From Halanaerobiaceae bacterium ANBcell28 (GTDB taxonomy: Bacteria > Bacillota > Halanaerobiia > Halanaerobiales > DTU029), in the NCBI GenBank assembly GCA_037623315.1, contig JBBJJH010000002.1, forward strand, positions 169,284 to 233,283: a DNA stretch of 64,000 bases, read 5' to 3'. Both the position numbers and the translations under genes were made by a program. Position 1 is the stretch's first letter. Each line of letters starts with the position of its first letter. The notes under the pieces were generated by a model. That model was not told the DNA's origin. It saw nothing but the letters and a program-made list of their open reading frames with translations, and searched no databases. Positions 51,783-59,514 of the stretch are shown piece after piece.

Positions 51783-52248
51783 TCAATTGGATAAAAGAAT
51801 CATTAAAGCAGTTCAGGATGACCTACCTTTAATTGAACGCCCCTATAAAAAGCTGGCTGATGATTTAGGAATAAGTGAAGAGGAACTATTATTAAGATTA
51901 AATATATTAAAAGACAAAGGTATATTACGACGTATGGGTGCTATCTTATATCATCGCAAAGCCGGCTATAAATATAATGGCATGGGTGCCTGGATAGTGC
52001 CTGCTAATCGTATAGAAGAATTAGCTAGTTTAGTGCTTGACTATCAAGAAATAAGTCATGTTTATGAACGTGTTACCTATCCTGATTGGCCTTATAATTT
52101 TTTTACTATGATTCATGGACAAAGTAAATTAGAGGTTGAAGGTATTGCTCAGGAGATTTCACTTAAAACCGGAATTAAGGATTATAGGATATTATATAGT
52201 ACTGAAGAGTTAAAAAAGACCAGCATGAGATACTTCTTTGAAAGTTAA
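51766..52248 (+). CDS. ahbB: Siroheme decarboxylase, AhbB subunit
   Basis: This 160-residue paralogue of AhbA has the same two-domain layout: ELSQLDKRIIKAVQDDLPLIERPYKKLADDLGISEEELLLRLNIL, then RRMGAILYHRKAGYKYNGMGAWIV and ISHVYERVTYPDWPYNFFTMIHG. The conserved Tyr/Arg/His residues in that last block match the AhbB subunit. The ATG at 51766 is the best start (6 bases from AGGAGG), with 51763 the other option; both overlap the ahbA end. The next gene in the cluster is 360 bases away beyond a palindromic element. Confidence 0.9.
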   Translation: MNLELSQLDKRIIKAVQDDLPLIERPYKKLADDLGISEEELLLRLNILKDKGILRRMGAILYHRKAGYKYNGMGAWIVPANRIEELASLVLDYQEISHVYERVTYPDWPYNFFTMIHGQSKLEVEGIAQEISLKTGIKDYRILYSTEELKKTSMRYFFES

Positions 52249-52289
52249 TCTAAATGGTTATTCTCCTTATTAGTTAGTGAAATATGCCT

Positions 52290-52512
52290 GAATATTTTGC
52301 TATTACTTCATTCATGAAAAAGTCTAATTCTACTCCAGAGCACTACTGTTTTGACATTAATGTAGCCAGTTAGCTCCTTCAATCAAAAAGCAACAAAATC
52401 TAAACTCACTTCACTACGTTACGTTCAAACAAAGATTTTGTAACCCAAGCTTCTTTCAATCAGTCGTAACTGGAGACTTTTTAAATGTCATTCAGTTAAT
52501 ATCAAAGTATTC
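52290..52512. repeat. Palindromic intergenic element, copy 4 (223 bp)
   Basis: GAATATTTTGCTATTACTTC (from 52290) is mirrored by the complement of ATCAAAGTATTC (52501-52512) and its flank. Inside are AAAAAGTCT...CTCCAG against CTGGAGACTTTTT, CCAGTTA against TAACTGG, and CAAAATCT against AGATTTTG. The arm pattern GCTATTACTTCATTCA..AAAAAG also occurs in copies 1 and 2, and the opposite arm ACTGAATGA-CATTTAAAAAG matches ACTTATTGAACATTAAAAAA. It fills the gap between ahbB and sirC; the rest of this 360-base gap shows nothing else. Confidence 0.62.
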
Positions 52513-52610
52513 TATGAAAAATACTAAAGGTTATGGAGATGATTCATTTAAATTAATATAGGATAATTACTTTAGATTAATTTTTAAATGTGCAAGAAAG
52601 GGGAGATATT

Positions 52611-53210
52611 ATCTATTATCCGTTATTTATTAATATAGAAGAAAAACCCTGTTTAATTGTTGGGGCAGGTAAGATTGCCCTGAAAAAAGCAAAAAAATTA
52701 ATGGAATATGGAGCAGAGGTAGAAATTTTAAGTTCAGATATAGATGAGGACTTTTATCAAATAATTCCAGATGAAAAGCTGATAAAAAAAGATTATCAAA
52801 AAAAATATATTAAGAATAAGTTTATGGTCATTGCAGCCACTGATGATTATCAGCTTAATAAAAAAATCGCTGCTGATGCCAAAGAAGAAGGTGCTCTTTT
52901 TAATGCTGTTGATCAAATAGAATTATGTCAATTTATTGTACCAGCTATCGTGAATCGAAAGGACCTACAAATAGCTATTTCTACATCTGGGAAAAGCCCT
53001 GCCCTGGCTGGTATTATCAGAAGAGAACTAGAAAGTACTTTTGGTAGCGAATATGAAGATTATCTAAAAGAATTAGGAGTACTAAGAGAATATATAAAAG
53101 ATAAAGTTAAAGACCCTAAGTTGAGAAAAGACTTGTTAATAAAAATGGCAGAACTTGTATATGAAAGGGGAAGTAAAAATGCTGAATCGTCCCAGGAGAT
53201 TAAGGACTAA
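52611..53210 (+). CDS. Precorrin-2 dehydrogenase/sirohydrochlorin ferrochelatase-like protein (SirC/CysG-N type), probable ATC or ATT start
   Basis: This is a 199-residue NAD-dependent dehydrogenase that oxidises precorrin-2 to sirohydrochlorin on the way to siroheme. It opens [36 protein letters not shown], with the NAD-binding GAGKIA loop. It continues with [57 protein letters not shown] and the C-terminal helical region. A chelatase role is possible by analogy with Met8/CysG. The start is unusual: the ribosome site AAAGGGGAG ends at 52605 and no ATG, GTG or TTG follows at suitable spacing. In-frame ATT (52608) or ATC (52611) would give the usual MYYPLF opening. The in-frame GTG at 52590 lies before the ribosome site. 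Confidence 0.86.
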   Translation: MYYPLFINIEEKPCLIVGAGKIALKKAKKLMEYGAEVEILSSDIDEDFYQIIPDEKLIKKDYQKKYIKNKFMVIAATDDYQLNKKIAADAKEEGALFNAVDQIELCQFIVPAIVNRKDLQIAISTSGKSPALAGIIRRELESTFGSEYEDYLKELGVLREYIKDKVKDPKLRKDLLIKMAELVYERGSKNAESSQEIKD

Positions 53211-54144
53211 TAAGGGAATTAGGTCTTTAGTTAGAGAAAATCAGCTAGGTATTGATGATTTGATTTATCCACTTTTTGTGGTAAATGGAAGTGGAGTAAA
53301 GGAAGAAATAGAGTCTTTACCTGGCTGTTATCATCTATCAATTGACCTTTTATTAAAAGAGATTGAAGAAATTTATAATTTAGGCATTAAAGGCATCCTA
53401 TTATTTGGAATACCTGCTGAAAAAGATGAAGTGGGTAGCCTAGCATATTCAGATCAAGGTATAGTACAAAAGGCTATTAGAAAAATAAAAGAAGAATATC
53501 CAGATTTATTGGTGATATCAGATATATGTCTTTGTGGCTATACAGATCATGGTCACTGTGGAATAATAAAGGATGAAAATATTGATAATGATCATACTCT
53601 AGATGTCTTATCGCAAATTGCCTTATCACATGCCCGGGCAGGGGTAGATATAGTGGCACCGTCAGATATGATGGATGGTAGAGTAGCTGCTATTCGTAGA
53701 AGCCTAGATGCTGAAGGGTTTAAAAATACAGCTATCATGAGTTATAGTGTGAAATATGCCTCAGCATTTTATGGGCCATTTCGTGAAGCTGCTCATTCTG
53801 CTCCACAATTTGGTGATCGTACTAGCTATCAAATGGATTTTGCCAATAGCAGGGAAGCTATAAGAGAGATAAAGCTTGATGAAGAAGAAGGAGCAGATAT
53901 TTTGATGGTGAAACCTGCTCTGTCCTATCTGGATATTATCCAACAGCTTAAAGCAAAGAGTAATTTGCCAGTAGCAGCCTATAGTGTAAGCGGAGAGTAT
54001 GCAATGATAAAGATGGCAGCTAAAGAAGGACTTTGTGATGAAAAAGCAATGATGATTGAGGTACTTACTTCAATTAAAAGAGCTGGAGCTGATATCATTA
54101 TTACTTATTATGCCAAAGATTTAGCAAGAGAGCTAAATCTTTAA
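53179..54144 (+). CDS. hemB: Porphobilinogen synthase (delta-aminolevulinate dehydratase)
   Basis: HemB condenses two 5-aminolevulinates to porphobilinogen. The 321-residue protein opens with [20 protein letters not shown]. It has the zinc/cysteine block [14 protein letters not shown] and the two Schiff-base lysine segments, [14 protein letters not shown] and [14 protein letters not shown]. The ATG at 53179 follows GAAAGGGG and overlaps the end of sirC by 32 bases. Confidence 0.95.
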   Translation: MLNRPRRLRTNKGIRSLVRENQLGIDDLIYPLFVVNGSGVKEEIESLPGCYHLSIDLLLKEIEEIYNLGIKGILLFGIPAEKDEVGSLAYSDQGIVQKAIRKIKEEYPDLLVISDICLCGYTDHGHCGIIKDENIDNDHTLDVLSQIALSHARAGVDIVAPSDMMDGRVAAIRRSLDAEGFKNTAIMSYSVKYASAFYGPFREAAHSAPQFGDRTSYQMDFANSREAIREIKLDEEEGADILMVKPALSYLDIIQQLKAKSNLPVAAYSVSGEYAMIKMAAKEGLCDEKAMMIEVLTSIKRAGADIIITYYAKDLARELNL

Positions 54145-54218
54145 TGATTAATTATAATTAATCATACTGAGGGTAGATCTTAGTAAAACTATTTGAGGAA
54201 AGAGGGAGGCACAATTAT

Positions 54219-55475
54219 ATGCACCCAGGTTTAATTACTTTTAATTATGAGAATACCCCTCTGGAGTTTAGAGAAAGAATTAAGTTTAACTCTAAGGATT
54301 ATATAAAAGGATATCAATTATTAAAGGATAATCCCTTAATTCAAGGTTCTCTTATGCTTTCGACCTGTAATAGAACTGAGATATATTTTACTGTAAATAA
54401 TCTAATGGATTATAGACAGGTACGTGAAGACATATTTGAAATAATGAAAAAACTTTTTTCTGTAAGTTATCAGGAATTAGAGGATTATGCTGTTTATAAG
54501 AAAAGAGATAAATTTTTTGAACATCTTTTTTATTTGACAGCTGGTTTGTTGTCACAGGTAATTGGAGAACAACAGATCCTGGGGCAGGTTAAGTACGCAT
54601 TGCAACTTGCACGTGACAATGAGGCAAGTGATAGATATATTAATAAATTATTTCAAAAGGCTATAGCATCTGCTAAAGAAATCAGGCATATAACTGGTCT
54701 TTCTGAAAAAAATCTTTCTCTAAGCTCAGTTTGTGTAAAATATATTGAGAATTCTTTTGCAAATCTCAACAACAAAAAGATATTGGTTATTGGAGTCGGC
54801 AAGATGAGTAGAATAGTACTGGAACTTCTACAGGAAAGAGGAGTATCTAAAATATATGCTACCAACAGGACTCACGGTAAACTTGTTAAGGTTTCTGATT
54901 ACTTTGATGATTTGAATATCGTTTCTTATGATAGGATACATGAACTTGCAGCAAAAGTTGATATTATTATTAGTTCAACTAGTTCACCTCATTATATTTT
55001 AAAAGAAGATGAATTTGCAAAATATTATAAAGAGAAAAAGCTATCTATCTTCGATTTAGGGGTCCCTCGTGATATAGATCCAGCACTGGCAAAATATAAT
55101 CAAATTGACTTATATAATATAGATATGCTGGTGGAGAAAGTCAAGGAAAATAAGCAATTTCGCCAACAGGAAGCAGAAAAAGCAAAAGAATTGCTTGAAA
55201 AGGAGATTGCTAAAATCGAAGAATGGTATAGCTGGCAGGAAGTAGTACCACTAATTAAAAAAATAAAAGAGACTAATCTAGATATTATTAAAAAAGAAAA
55301 TCAAATTCTTTTTGAGAAATTAGATCTTGATCAAGACGAAAAAGAAGAAATAGATAAATATTCCAAAAGGCTTGAAAAAGAATTGTTTAATAAGATTATT
55401 TTAAACTTAAAGGAAGTGGCGAAGGAAAATAAGTGTGAAGAGTTTATAGATACTTTTTCCACTTTGTTAGACTGA
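54219..55475 (+). CDS. hemA: Glutamyl-tRNA reductase
   Basis: HemA reduces glutamyl-tRNA(Glu) to glutamate-1-semialdehyde. The 418-residue protein has the catalytic cysteine in LSTCNRTEIYF, GLLSQVIGEQQILGQVKYAL, ASAKEIRHITGLSEKNLSLSSVCVKYIE and the NADPH loop ILVIGVGKMSRIVLELLQ. A C-terminal helical dimerisation region follows. Placing hemA after hemB rather than first is a usual clostridial arrangement. The ribosome site AAAGAGGGAGG is strong. With HemL it supplies all tetrapyrrole carbon in the cell. Confidence 0.95.
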   Translation: MHPGLITFNYENTPLEFRERIKFNSKDYIKGYQLLKDNPLIQGSLMLSTCNRTEIYFTVNNLMDYRQVREDIFEIMKKLFSVSYQELEDYAVYKKRDKFFEHLFYLTAGLLSQVIGEQQILGQVKYALQLARDNEASDRYINKLFQKAIASAKEIRHITGLSEKNLSLSSVCVKYIENSFANLNNKKILVIGVGKMSRIVLELLQERGVSKIYATNRTHGKLVKVSDYFDDLNIVSYDRIHELAAKVDIIISSTSSPHYILKEDEFAKYYKEKKLSIFDLGVPRDIDPALAKYNQIDLYNIDMLVEKVKENKQFRQQEAEKAKELLEKEIAKIEEWYSWQEVVPLIKKIKETNLDIIKKENQILFEKLDLDQDEKEEIDKYSKRLEKELFNKIILNLKEVAKENKCEEFIDTFSTLLD

Positions 55476-55530
55476 TAACTATATTTAATATAGGAGTCTA
55501 ACAGTAAGTGATTCAATGGAGGGAGGACAT

Positions 55531-56514
55531 ATGAGAAAGATAGTAGTTGGTACAAGAGGGAGTAAGCTGGCTGTGGCTCAGAGTAAATTGTTTATTAAAG
55601 AGATTGAAAAGATTAATGCTGAGCTGGAGATTAGAATAAAGATGATTAAGACAAAAGGTGATAAAATTCTTGATAAGCCTCTAAGGGAGATTGGAGGTAA
55701 GAATATCTTTATAAAAGAAATTGAACAGGCATTGTTAGATGGTGAAGTAGATATCGCTATACATAGCCTGAAGGATATGCCTGCTAAACTAGCAGAAGAT
55801 TTTGTTTTAGCCTGCTATCCTGAAAGGGAAGATCCCCGAGATATTCTCATTTCCAGAGAAGACTATTCCATAGACAATTTAGCTGCTGGCTCTATTTTAG
55901 GGAGTGGTAGTTTGAGGCGTCAGGTACAGATTAAGAATAATTGGCCAGGATTAGAATTTGAAAATATTAGGGGCAATGTAGATACCAGGATAAAAAAGAT
56001 GAGAGATAAAGGTCTTGATGGGATTGTTTTAGCAGCTGCTGGACTTCATAGGTTAAATCTTAATAATTTAATTACTTCATATCTTTCTCCTAATAATTGT
56101 GTTCCACCAGCTGGACAGGGGACCCTTGGGATAGAAGTTCTTAGAGAAAATCATGATTTGAGGAAACTTTTATCTGAATTAGATCATTTGCCAACACGTT
56201 TAGCCAGTCATGCTGAAAGGGCCTATTTAACTGCTATGGGGGGAGACTGCCATTTTCCTATTGGAGTATATGGACAGATTCTGGATGATCAGCTGAAATT
56301 GCTTGGCTTTCTGGCATCTGCTGATGGAGAATCTTATTTGAGTATTGAACGATATTTTGATATCGAAATCGAGGGCTATCTTGAAAATAGTCTTAGTATA
56401 AGTCAACTTGAGCTTAAGTCAGAAGAGGCTGGAAAAGAGCTGGCTGAAGAGCTCTTATCAAATGGTGGAAGCGAGATTCTTGAAGATCTTAAGGGAAATG
56501 ATAAAAATGACTGA
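55531..56514 (+). CDS. hemC: Porphobilinogen deaminase (hydroxymethylbilane synthase)
   Basis: HemC polymerises four porphobilinogens to hydroxymethylbilane. The 327-residue protein starts MRKIVVGTRGSKLAVAQSKLF, has IHSLKDMPAKLAEDFVLACYPEREDPRD and LGSGSLRRQVQI. The dipyrromethane-cofactor cysteine is in MGGDCHFPIGVY. ATG 55531 is chosen because the ribosome site GGAGGG lies between it and the ATG at 55516. It overlaps cobA-hemD. Confidence 0.95.
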   Translation: MRKIVVGTRGSKLAVAQSKLFIKEIEKINAELEIRIKMIKTKGDKILDKPLREIGGKNIFIKEIEQALLDGEVDIAIHSLKDMPAKLAEDFVLACYPEREDPRDILISREDYSIDNLAAGSILGSGSLRRQVQIKNNWPGLEFENIRGNVDTRIKKMRDKGLDGIVLAAAGLHRLNLNNLITSYLSPNNCVPPAGQGTLGIEVLRENHDLRKLLSELDHLPTRLASHAERAYLTAMGGDCHFPIGVYGQILDDQLKLLGFLASADGESYLSIERYFDIEIEGYLENSLSISQLELKSEEAGKELAEELLSNGGSEILEDLKGNDKND

Positions 56515-58069
56515 TAAATTAAAAGTAGTTAAAGAGACGGAAATAATACAGGATAGTGAAACAGTCATTAAAGATAATGGAACTGTTTATCTAATTGGAG
56601 CTGGTCCAGGAGACTATCGCTTGATGACTTGTTGGGGAAGGGAAGTACTAGAAGAGGCTGATATTGTTTTTTATGATCGTTTAGCAAATCCTTCACTCCT
56701 AACATTTACACGAGAAGATGCCCGCTTGGTCTATGTTGGTAAGGAGCCAGATAATCATTTTTTTAATCAGGAAGAAATAAACCAGATGATAGTAAAGGCT
56801 GCTAAGGATGGGAAAATGGTAGTACGTTTAAAAGGTGGAGACCCTTATGTTTACGGCCGAGGCGGGGAAGAAGCCCTGGAACTTATAAAGGCTGGTATAG
56901 ATTTCAAAGTAATTCCTGGTATATCTTCAGTCCTGGCTGCAGCCTCATATGCAGGTATTCCTATAACTCATCGTGGTTTAAGTTCTTCTTTTCATGTTTT
57001 TACAGGACATAAGCTGGAGAGCATGGATTTTGAACATTTGGCCAGAATAGATGGAACAATGGTGATTGTCATGGGACTTAGGAATTTAGAAGGTATAGCA
57101 AAGAATCTAATTCAAGAAGGCGTCTCAAAAGAGAAAGCTGTAGCCATTATTCACTATGGTACAACTGCTTCTCAGAAAATCATCTCTGGTAATTTATCTA
57201 ATATTGCTGAAAAGGCAAGAGTAGAAGAAGTCCAGTCCCCAGTATTAATAGTAATTGGAGATGTAGTTAAGCTCTATGATGAACTGAATTGGTATGAAAA
57301 AGGCGTACTGTCAGGGAAACGGATTTTACTTACTCGTAGTAGAGAAGAAAACAGCAAAATGGCCAGTAAAATAGAGGCTTCAGGTGGAGAAGCATTCTTT
57401 CTACCTGCTATTAAGATAGAAGGCCCTATTATAGATGACAGAATTAAAGAATATTTCTATAAAATAAAAGAATATGACTGGCTCTTATTTACCAGTACTA
57501 ATACAGTTAATAACTTTTTTGCTATTATGAAAGAGCTAAATCTTGATATCAGGTGTCTTACAGAAAAAAAGATTGCTACAATAGGTCCTGCTACAGAGCA
57601 GTCACTAAATAAAGTAGGTATTTATAGTGATATTCAGACTGAGGAGAGTACAGCTAAAGGGCTGGCTGAAACCCTTATAAAGGAAATGGAGAAAGAGCAG
57701 AAAATATTATTACCAGGATCAAATCTAGCAAGAAAAGAGCTGTCTAATACTCTTAGTAAAGCCGGTCATCAAGTGGATAGAATAACTATATATAGAACTA
57801 CTTTGCCTGATCATCAAGGTAAAAGATATGATCTTTTCTTTACAGAAAGAAAAGTAGATCTAATTTGCTTTACTAGTCCTTCCACAGTAGAAAATTTGTG
57901 TAATATTACAGAAAAGTATCTAGATATAATACAAGAGATCCCGGTAGTATGTATTGGTCCTGTTACAGCTAACGCTGCTAAAGAGCATGGTTTTGATGTG
58001 CAGGATGTTGCATCAGAGCATAACATAGATGGTTTGTTGAAAAGCGTTATAAAAGTATTTGGGCATTGA
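56507..58069 (+). CDS. cobA-hemD: Uroporphyrinogen-III C-methyltransferase/uroporphyrinogen-III synthase fusion
   Basis: This is a two-domain protein of about 520 residues. The N-terminal SUMT domain has VYLIGAGPGDYRLMTCWG, YDRLANPSLL, VRLKGGDPYVYGRGGEEALEL and GMVIVMGLRNL. It methylates uroporphyrinogen III to precorrin-2. The C-terminal HemD domain (about 275-520), with GKRILLTRSREENSKMASKIEASGGEAFFLPAIKI and LICFTSPSTVENL, closes the tetrapyrrole ring. The fusion is common in clostridia. The start ATG at 56507 lies within the last codons of hemC; ATG 56498 is an alternative. It ends the tetrapyrrole cluster. Confidence 0.94.
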   Translation: MTDKLKVVKETEIIQDSETVIKDNGTVYLIGAGPGDYRLMTCWGREVLEEADIVFYDRLANPSLLTFTREDARLVYVGKEPDNHFFNQEEINQMIVKAAKDGKMVVRLKGGDPYVYGRGGEEALELIKAGIDFKVIPGISSVLAAASYAGIPITHRGLSSSFHVFTGHKLESMDFEHLARIDGTMVIVMGLRNLEGIAKNLIQEGVSKEKAVAIIHYGTTASQKIISGNLSNIAEKARVEEVQSPVLIVIGDVVKLYDELNWYEKGVLSGKRILLTRSREENSKMASKIEASGGEAFFLPAIKIEGPIIDDRIKEYFYKIKEYDWLLFTSTNTVNNFFAIMKELNLDIRCLTEKKIATIGPATEQSLNKVGIYSDIQTEESTAKGLAETLIKEMEKEQKILLPGSNLARKELSNTLSKAGHQVDRITIYRTTLPDHQGKRYDLFFTERKVDLICFTSPSTVENLCNITEKYLDIIQEIPVVCIGPVTANAAKEHGFDVQDVASEHNIDGLLKSVIKVFGH

Positions 58070-58093
58070 ATATATAATTACAGTAAAAATAAA

Positions 58094-58131
58094 AATGCTT
58101 GAAGTTTATTTTGAACTAAACTTCAAGCATT
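58094..58131. terminator. Terminator between cobA-hemD and the SLH gene
   Basis: AATGCTTGAAGTTTA (58094-58108) and TAAACTTCAAGCATT (58117-58131) form a 15-bp perfect stem with an 8-base loop. The T-rich tract lies on the leftward side, so it is best placed to end the leftward SLH gene, and it may stop the rightward transcript too. Confidence 0.8.
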
Positions 58132-58149
58132 AAATTATATTATATAAGA

Positions 58150-58734
58150 TTAAAATAACAAGCTTGATATTCCTAGAGCAATAGCTATGTATGATATCAT
58201 ACGTGAGGTCCTTAAATCATTTGAAAGCTCGTCTATTTTTTCACTTTGTTTTTGATTTATATCTTCTAAATCATTTATTCTTATCTTTAGATTGTTGAAA
58301 TTATCTTCAAGTGTTGTAATACGGAGATTGTATATTTCAAGTTCTTGGCTAAATTCTCTTTCAAGTTCTTGTAAGGCTTGATAAACCTTATCAAGATCGT
58401 CACTGTCATCAATAGAAGCAGCAATTAGTTCTTTAATTTCTTCTTCATTTAAATATTCTTTATTATTTGCTTGAATTTCACTTTCAATTTTTTCTTCTAA
58501 AGTTTGGAATATACGGGCTGTCATCATAACCATTTCATAACGACTTGCACTTTCATGTCCCTTAAAAGTAATATCAGGATAACCTCGCAATATACCTGCA
58601 TTATTTAGAATTTGGAAATTTTCGTATACCCAAAATTCAGGTGCAGGGGCATCTAGAAAATTAATACCTCCAGAAGCTAATATGGGAGTAGCCAATAGGA
58701 CAAAAGTTAATACAGTAATAATTGTTTTTTTCAT
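58150..58734 (-). CDS. SLH-domain/coiled-coil membrane protein
   Basis: The protein has a signal peptide (residues 1-20), then an S-layer-homology-like segment (NFLDAPAPEFWVYENFQILNNAGILRGYPD... RYEMVMMTARIFQTLE, about 25-80). A long coiled coil (about 85-170) with leucine heptads and a C-terminal membrane segment (176-194) follow. SLH domains bind pyruvylated or polyamine-modified wall polymers. The coiled coil plus membrane end resembles the tethering proteins of diderm Firmicutes such as OmpM-like proteins, minus the beta barrel. Orientation across the envelope is inferred. Start ATG at 58734 with GGAGGTAT. Confidence 0.68.
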   Translation of the reverse strand: MKKTIITVLTFVLLATPILASGGINFLDAPAPEFWVYENFQILNNAGILRGYPDITFKGHESASRYEMVMMTARIFQTLEEKIESEIQANNKEYLNEEEIKELIAASIDDSDDLDKVYQALQELEREFSQELEIYNLRITTLEDNFNNLKIRINDLEDINQKQSEKIDELSNDLRTSRMISYIAIALGISSLLF

Positions 58735-58952
58735 TTTTATATACCTCCTAATTTTTTTTACTATATTTTTAGTATATTATACTAATAATATATATACTAC
58801 TAAAAAGACTAAATTCCTGTAATTTAGTTTTAATATGGTTAAAAAGACTTATTATTTTTTCAAAATCAATTGAAATATGAAATAAATTCTTTTCCTAGAT
58901 GGAATACTAAATACGGATTCACAAATATAATAGAATATGCTATTATTGACAA

Positions 58953-58970
58953 GTACTCCGCGGGGGTATC
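58953..58970. promoter_or_regulatory. GC-rich dyad, CsoR-like operator
   Basis: GTACTCC-GCG-GGGGTATC is an imperfect inverted repeat that stands out in the A+T-rich intergenic region (322 bases), just downstream of a TTGACA box (58946-58951). CsoR-type copper sensors bind TACCCC..GGGGTA dyads. It lies 85 bases before the copper-chaperone-like gene. No good -10 box was seen 17 bases from TTGACA. The rest of the region shows no further feature. Confidence 0.5.
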
Positions 58971-59056
58971 TGTTGATACATAGACAAGATTAATAAAATT
59001 ATTATGACAGTTTTATTAATTTAAGTCTTATTATAAATATAATAAGGAGTGATTTG

Positions 59057-59266
59057 ATGGAAAGAACAATTAAAATTAAAGGAATGACCTGTCATCATTG
59101 TGAAGCACATGTCAAAGATGAGTTAGAAAAAGTTTCTGGTGTAGAGGCAGTTGAAGTTAGTGCAGTTAATAATAATGCTGTAGTTACTCTAATTGGCGAT
59201 GTTGACGATAGTAAGCTAAAAGAAGCTGTAGAAGAAGCTGGATATGAGATTTTAGGAATTGAATAG
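59057..59266 (+). CDS. Heavy-metal-associated domain protein (CopZ-like chaperone)
   Basis: This 69-residue HMA domain has the metal motif GMTCHHC (residues ~10-16), here with two histidines between the cysteines, and the usual beta-alpha-beta pattern (EAVEVSAVNNNAVVTLIG). It binds copper(I) or a similar ion and hands it to a P-type ATPase, which is not in the window. ATG at 59057 follows AAGGAG by 8 bases; the in-frame TTG at 59054 is less likely. A CsoR-like dyad upstream fits copper control. Confidence 0.86.
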   Translation: MERTIKIKGMTCHHCEAHVKDELEKVSGVEAVEVSAVNNNAVVTLIGDVDDSKLKEAVEEAGYEILGIE

Positions 59267-59276
59267 AGGTTTTTGT

Positions 59277-59313
59277 AGCACCTGCTAGATTGTGATCTAG
59301 CAGGTGCTTTTTT
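59277..59313 (+). terminator. Terminator after the CopZ-like gene
   Basis: AGCACCTGCTAGAT (59277-59290) and ATCTAGCAGGTGCT (59295-59308) form a 14-bp perfect stem with a 4-base loop, followed by TTTTT. Confidence 0.95.
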
Positions 59314-59514
59314 AATTGAAAATGTAAGAAAATACGACGTAAAATTTTGACTAGACTAAGATATTATTATAATTAATGCCAAAAATAGTAATAATAATTG
59401 AAAATACGACAAATTTATATAAAATATTACCAAAAAAGTCATTGATTAATCAATTATCTTATGCTATATTATTCACAAGATATTGAATATAAATTTCAAA
59501 AGGGAGGATTTAAG

